The translations under genes and the position numbers were made by a program. From the NCBI GenBank assembly GCA_018417955.1, contig JACTVC010000019.1:930001-994000 (forward strand): a stretch of 64,000 nucleotides of DNA, in the 5' to 3' direction. This DNA comes from Laccaria trichodermophora (Eukaryota > Basidiomycota > Agaricomycetes > Agaricales > Hydnangiaceae). This document shows positions 58,407 to 64,000 of this stretch, one piece after another. The notes beneath the pieces were generated by a model. That model was not told the DNA's origin. It made no database searches and was given only the letters and a program-made list of their open reading frames with translations. Numbering within the stretch: position 1 is the first letter of the stretch; each line of letters starts with the position of its first letter.

Positions 58407-60456
58407 ATGACTACACCAGTGGTTGAGCACATGAACAGTACTTTCGGTTCGCCAAGTTCCTTGCACTGACAATCGCAGCGACTGAGATTGACGGCGCTGT
58501 TCTTATTTTCAGGCGCCATGCTCATTGGGTCGTTCATAACAATGGTTATCTACGGGATTACAACTCTACAGGTGCGCTCTCTCCATAATGAACGCGGTCG
58601 CACCTCTAATCCGTGCTAGATGTATTTCTACTATTTATCTTTTCCGAAGGACACCTATTGGATAAAACTCTTGGTAATTGCACCAGGGTTTTTTGTTTTT
58701 TTCTTCGCCTGTTCTGATGATCTGCCTGTAGGTTGCTTTAATTTGGTCAGTCCTAACGTCGCGTGCGTCCCTCAGGTCATTTATCTCCGCACGAAGGTTT
58801 CTGGACACGTTGCACGTAATATTCAGTGAGTAAAGGTTTCTCTGTATTTCAGCGACTAATATACTTTGAAGTGTGCCATGCCATTCATTCTTATCTTGTA
58901 CGTGTGGGATCATGGGATCATATCTTCCCGCTCAAATCGTCAGATCACGGGTTTCGGAAATCCCGCCGCCCTCGCCAATGGGACATGGTACGTCTTTTCA
59001 TTTTCCGCTAACGTACATTTTTAGAAAATTATTCAGGTCACTATATGTATGTTTGTGAACTCTAAACAAGCCCGCAAGTCCGCTATTTCAACTCCTCGTT
59101 TTCAGACATCAATCGCGATCAATGTGGGTAGAGCAATTTCCGATCGCTGCCCAAGTGGAATGACGCGTCGCAGGTACTCATGGCATTTGTCGTACAAAGG
59201 TCATTTTCATTCTATTCATGTTATCATGTTCCTGAACGGCGTTAATCGCTAGCTTTTTCACACACCGAATACACCAGCGTTTGTGGTCCTTTCTTTTGTA
59301 TCCTTTACTGTCTTGACGTCATTTTCTCGATCAGTCTGCCCAGAGAGTAAGCGCTGGTGGGTATCAAGTCTGATTGGATTTTTGGTTCTGGCCCACTGTT
59401 GTAAATATTTTCTTTGAAGCTGGTCATGATGAAATTGATTTTGTTGCTCTAGGCTTTGGAATGGGTGAAATCAATCGGATTTTTTACTTTGATACATGTC
59501 TCACGAGTCTTCCATGCAGAAACTGTTGCATACTTGTGAGTAACGCCGTCCTCGTGAGCAATACCGGGCTCACCTTCTTGTAGTTTTATCAAAAGGGAAT
59601 TTGTTCGACTGAGGGAGGTCTCAGTAAGTCCTTCCATATGAAAATCCCCCTCAACGGTCCTTTGGAATTTTTGGCACAGATTTCTTCGGTGCTACCATTT
59701 GGGGTACTGGCCATTTTGTCCGATATCTTGATCGCAATGGCTCTTTGTCTTTTACTAGACAGCAATCGATCCGATTTTGAGGATACAAACCAACTCATTA
59801 ACAGATTAATCGTATTTGCCATCAACAGATGCATTTTGACGTCGTGGGGATTCCTCCTTTCTTTTTTATTGATACCCCCTCGCTGATTGGCCTTTTTTAA
59901 TACACAGGGCGGTAGCAGTTATTGAGATGATCATCGTATGCTACCCACTTTCAATACAAGCATCGTCCTTAATGTCGAAATGCTAGTTCTTGATACTACC
60001 AAATTCTTTCTATCCCTTTGCGATCGATTTCATCATCGGGAAACGTACGCTTTTTTTACTCGTTTTTTTGTTCACAACTGAATAAAAGCCGTAAAGTGTA
60101 TGCAAATTCGTTGCTCGCGACTCTGAACTCCAGAGTAACTTTGCCCCGAGTTGGTAGTCCCGAGGAGTTTGACTCGACGAGTTTCAACGTTGCTTCTGTT
60201 GTGCACAACCACGAGACAGAGAGCCTGGCGCTGGTAGGTCCCCCTTTTTTCTCACTCTACCTTTGGTAACCTTTGTAGGGCACGAGAGGAGGTGAAGACC
60301 GACAAGGACTCCGAGGGGCAGACAAGGAAAGCAGACACAATACGGTATGTTGTGCATCGATTACGCAAAATCCTAACGTTTTACGAAATTGTGCAGACCG
60401 TTTCGACTGCATGTACCAGTATGAGCAGAAGGACGTACCCAAGTACTAACGTTTAA
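58407..60456 (+). CDS. seven-helix membrane protein, DUF6534 type
   Basis: Member of the large agaricomycete family of seven-helix membrane proteins of unknown role. Many short exons were pieced together: MTTPVVEHMNSTFG, GAMLIGSFITMVIYGITTLQ (helix 1), MYFYYLSFPKDTYWIKLL, VCHAIHSYL with ITGFGNPAALANGTWSLY, SIAIN plus VLMAFVVQSFFTHRIHQR, WWVSSLIGFLVLAHC, then the diagnostic C-terminal exon. That exon contains ISSVLPFGVLAILSDILIAM, ALCLLLDSNRSDFEDTNQLI and NRLIVFAINRCILTS. The final exons give FLILPNSFYPFAIDFIIGK and YANSLLATLNSRVTLPR, followed by a cytosolic tail. The SDILIAMALCLLL..R..F..T..LINRL pattern is the family hallmark. Several junctions around 59240-59640 are uncertain, and the 3' end could be slightly earlier. 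Confidence 0.72.
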
Positions 60457-60608
60457 ATAAATGAAATACTTGCACTTGTGCTTTTCAAGTTGTGTGGTTG
60501 TGTTTCGACTGGATGGTGACCATCTGCAAGCAACATAAGCAAAGAGATCCTTCTTGGCATGCACAATCCACGAGCCTACTCATTTAGGCCCCACCCTTTC
60601 CATTCCTC

Positions 60609-63241
60609 ATGTCACCACTCCCGGCTAGGTTGATCTTTCCTTTTCTTCTTGTTGTAAATTGTTTGCTATGGTCTCGAAGTCGCTATGCGCAACCTAGCCC
60701 ACTCATTGAGCAATCTAGTCTTGTGAGGAGGATATCACACCAACTAGCAAATCCACAAACAATACACCCGTTTAGTGGAAAGAAAGAGGCAAGAAATTCC
60801 AAAATTCCAAAAATTGCTCCCTTCATTTTTAACAAGACGTTTGCCAGTGTCGGCCCCTTGAATTTCCAATCACCGCACAGTGCAGACATGCAGCAGATGA
60901 TTGTCCACCAAGCGATACGTTCCTTGGCATCAATTACCTGCACCAGTACCTTTGCACAGACGTCAACCTCCGACCTCTGGCGTTCACAGGCCTTCTGGTC
61001 TGGCTAGTTTTCCTCTTTTCTACATTAGGCATAAGTGCCTCCGATTTCTTCACTCCAAATCTAGCCTCTATCGCCCAGCTACTCGGATTGGACGAGAATG
61101 TTGCTGGCGTCACCCTCTTGGCTTTTGGAAATGGAAGTCCGGATGTGTTCTCGACGTTCTCCGCTATGCGAGCGGGTTCAGGGAGTTTGGCGATAGGTGA
61201 GCTCGTTGGCGCCGCATCCTTCATCGTGTCGTGTGTCGTGGGATCGATGTGTATTATCAAACCGTTTCGGGTTCATCCAAGGCCCTTCTTGCGCGACGTA
61301 TGCTTTTTTGCCATGGCAGTGGCCATGATGTTGGTGATTCTTTGGGATGGTCTAATCTTTCCTTGGGAGGCGGGCATGCTTATTGGCCTTTACTTGGTGT
61401 ATGTGTTTACTGTCATTGTTGTAACCTGGTGGGAGCGGAAACAAGAACGCAAGCGGCAAATAGAGGCTTTGATACGGGCAGAATACGAGGATGAACCCAT
61501 CTTCGCACCATTCACTGACAACTGTGAGTCTTGCCGGAGACTTTTCACAGACAAATCTGATCGAAATCCAGACAGCCCTCCATCAAACTCATTGACTGTG
61601 GCGCCCCCGTCAACGAGCAGGGCCCGCGCGATTTCTGCTCCCGCTCCGCCCCGAATACAGACCAATCTCCCTCCACGGCCATACTCTCGAACGCCATCAC
61701 CATCGCCATCCCAATATGTCACACAACTGCCTTCGTTCTCTTTAGTGGGTGCTTTGGAATTCCGTGAAGTAGTGGCTTCGCTTCAACGTCAAGCGGCAGG
61801 TCCGTCGCTGAGCATCTTCGAGAGTCCAGTTACACCGTATGCAGGCGGACACTATCATTCCCATCCGCTGCGATCTCACTCGAGGTCCCCTCGTACCTCA
61901 CTGTCAAGTCAAGACGACGAAACACTCAACGGCCTACCTTTGAACGAACGGCCTCGTCGACATCTACCTTCGCCTTCCCCGCAGCATTTACATCCGCACG
62001 AATCGGCCGACTATTTCACAGGAGTTTTGAGCCATGGCACGCACACCCCAGTTCCTTCCATATTTCGGACACCCGCTTCACCCACAATTTCTGATGGAGA
62101 AAGTGAAGTCCATGTCTATATACCTCCCACTCGAAAACAGCGCGTGTTCAACGTGCTGGGAAAGTTGCGTCACACTCTGTTTCCTACTCTTCACCATTTC
62201 AGAGAGCAAAGTCTGCTGGGTCAGATTGCATGCCTTTTTGCTGCTCCCGCCGTTTCACTTCTCACTTTGACCCTGCCTGTCGTTGTGACGCCCTATCGGA
62301 GTAGCAGTCAAGGGCGGGAAAAGCTTCATCATATGGATGCACGCCTCGTTGACTTCGAAGAAGAGGGCATTGAGCGCGTACTCATAGCAGAGGAGGAAGT
62401 TGAGGAGAACCTACATGAAATGTCCTTCAACAAGTGGCTGATGGCTGCACAATGCATTTTTGGATCACTCTTCTGTGTGGGTGTACTTTTTGGTATACAA
62501 TTTTTCCTACAATGCCAAAAAATCATAATCTTACCGTTTACAGGTTATTCAACGTCAAAGATCTGGTTACCGGTTGTGACACTCATCTCGGGTCTCATAC
62601 TCGGCACGTTGGTAGCTGTTTTCGCTGACAAGGGCAACCATCCTACTGCCCGAATCGCTCGCTGTTCAATGGGGTTCTTTGTTTCCATCGTCTGGATCAT
62701 GGCAATTGCCGACGAGGTCGTCAATGTCCTTCAGGTGCCAGAATTCCACCCTCTCATCAGACGACGACTCATATTTCCGTAGACTTTTGGCTTCATCTTC
62801 GGATTGTCGGATGCCATCATAGGTTTGACGATCTTTGCTGTTGGAAATTCTCTCGCAGATCTCGTCGCCAACATGAGCGTGGCGGTACGTAACCATTTTG
62901 TTCCTTCGTGTATTACACTGATCTCATTTTCGACATCAAAGGTCTTCGCTCCCATCATGGGGTTTTCTGCCTGTTTTGGCGGTCCCATGCTCAACATTCT
63001 TTTGGGTGTCGGCATCTCAGGCTCCTACGTCATTCATCAAAATTCAGAACCATACGCACTGGAGTTATCGCACACACTCCTGGTCAGCTCGATTGGCCTC
63101 CTTGTTCTGCTAGCCGCTACTTTGATCTTCGTCCCTTTGAATGATTACTTCCTTACTCGTAGATGGGGGATTCTTCTGATCTTCTCTTACACAATCATCA
63201 TGATAATCAACATCGTTGTGGAACTCCATAGTTCCAAGTAG
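60609..63241 (+). CDS. cation/calcium exchanger, CCX/NCX family
   Basis: Membrane exchanger moving Ca2+ (or another cation) against Na+, K+ or H+, probably in an internal membrane. The start MSPLPARLIFPFLLVVNC is a signal-anchor; its junction to the cysteine-rich lumenal segment (CPPSDTFLGINYLHQYLC) is not certain. Alpha-repeat 1 is in the main exon: FSTLGISASDFFTPNLASIA, DENVAGVTLLAFGNGSPDVF, STFSAMRAGSGSLAIGELVG. The large cytosolic loop is serine/proline-rich. The second half includes GYSTSKIWLPVVTLISG, TFGFIFGLSDAIIGLTIFAV and the alpha-2 motif GNSLADLVANMSVA, then FSACFGGPMLNILLGVGISG and the last helices to VVELHSSK. GNGSPDVF and GNSLADLV are the ion-binding motifs. Short introns at about 62500 and 62740 were removed to keep the frame. 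Confidence 0.85.
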
Positions 63242-64000
63242 CCGTTAGCATTGTTTTTATTGATATATTGGACTAATGCTCTGCAGGATTAATCAATTTG
63301 TATTCCGGTAAACAATGCAGTTTAATGTGTACAACAAGCTAGGAATGAACTGGTGCGCAATCTTATCTATAAACGCCATAGAATGAGAGGGTTCTGGAAA
63401 TTGGGAGATGAATGTGGACTTTGGAATGCTGATTTGATTGCAAGGGATACGAAAATAGGCATGTTCATGTTCCCAACCCAACAACGATCACCAAATGGTC
63501 AGCTGGAGCCTGGAGGAAACCATCAAGTGTTTTGCGTTAAGCGGCAAGCCTACAAGTCGTCAAATTCACGAATTCAAAAAGAGATATCATTGTTTGATCA
63601 GTGCCAACATGGCGACAAATTCCGTCATATTCCATCACTAGCCTGCTTCTCCAAACTCCTCCACCAGCGGGATGCGAATGTCAGAGGAACGTACTACAGC
63701 GCATCAAATAAATGATTGCCGTGGCTACATACACATCTGCTAGGATCCGGAAGAAACATTCCTGAACAAACGTATAAAGGTTAGCCATCTTCGTGACTGC
63801 CTGCAGACCAATTCCCTCACTTCGTCACTGCCTGATACTGCTTTCTGGCCAGGTTGCCTCTCTTCGCTTCGTTCATTTTTCTCAGGCCAGGTAGCCTCCT
63901 CCATTTTCGCCATCTTTTTCCTTCGCTTTCGTTATCCAGCTCATACATCGTCGGTAAGAACGACTGATAACATACCCGCTGTGATGCGTCAAGTAACTAA
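63242..64000. other. right-edge region
   Basis: No firm gene. Minus-strand text near 63695-63795 reads MANLYTFVQECFFRILADVY followed by VATAIIYLMRCS, weakly like a helix of DUF6534 proteins, but the expected residues after it are absent. A direct repeat of GGCCAGGT(T/A)GCCTC occurs at about 63850 and 63888. Confidence 0.3.

Noticed and set aside
63690..63810. Fragment resembling a DUF6534 helix at the right edge
   Set aside because: The conserved residues that follow this helix in the family are missing, and the frame stops soon after.

Overview
The window is nuclear DNA of a filamentous basidiomycete, most likely a mushroom-forming agaricomycete. Genes are densely packed and cut by many short introns of about 45-70 nt with GT..AG ends. 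Several families are typical of that group: a DUF6534-type seven-helix membrane protein, F-box proteins with the local LYELQLWALSPSLP-type start, a DM9 protein, and a nuclease-like/kinase fusion. No rRNA, tRNA, CRISPR array or intact transposon was seen. Most gene models were assembled by hand from spliced frames, so outer coordinates are firmer than every internal junction.

Layout, left to right: PRP43 helicase (+), a gene-poor 2 kb, PHO84-like phosphate transporter (+), a small three-exon gene (-), NIFK/Nop15-type RNA-binding protein (-), two unknown genes, APC/C subunit CDC16 (+), eIF1A (+), F-box/ankyrin protein (-), macrodomain ADP-ribose hydrolase (-), STK32/YANK-type kinase (-), YVC1-type TRP channel (+). 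From 23.9 to 40 kb come a broken nuclease-like/kinase gene (-), ER DnaJ protein SCJ1 ending in HDEL (-), a mitochondrial unknown (+), a GPI-anchored aspartic protease (-), an unknown (-), a Gap1/Sar1-type RasGAP (-), and a gene-poor stretch with a small Tudor-like protein (-).

From 40 kb to the end: RIM20/PalA (+), a DM9 protein (+), WSS1 protease (-), an F-box/LRR-like protein (-), phosphofructokinase (+), a small candidate gene (-), ornithine decarboxylase (+), a decayed APH-family kinase (-), BQT4-type inner-nuclear-membrane protein (+), a paraoxonase-like esterase (-), a DUF6534 protein (+) and a CCX-type cation/calcium exchanger (+).

The genes are mostly unrelated housekeeping functions, and neighbours often share short bidirectional promoters (about 80-160 bp at 10.0 and 27.3 kb). 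Loose themes are calcium handling (YVC1, CCX), nutrient and pH response (PHO84, RIM20) and nuclear or genome maintenance (BQT4, WSS1, macrodomain). I found no convincing new multi-gene system. The most unusual loci are the nuclease-like/kinase fusion with an in-frame stop, the STK32-type kinase with an altered APE motif, the ODC with a changed conserved arginine, the decayed APH kinase, and three short multi-exon genes that ordinary ORF calling would miss.
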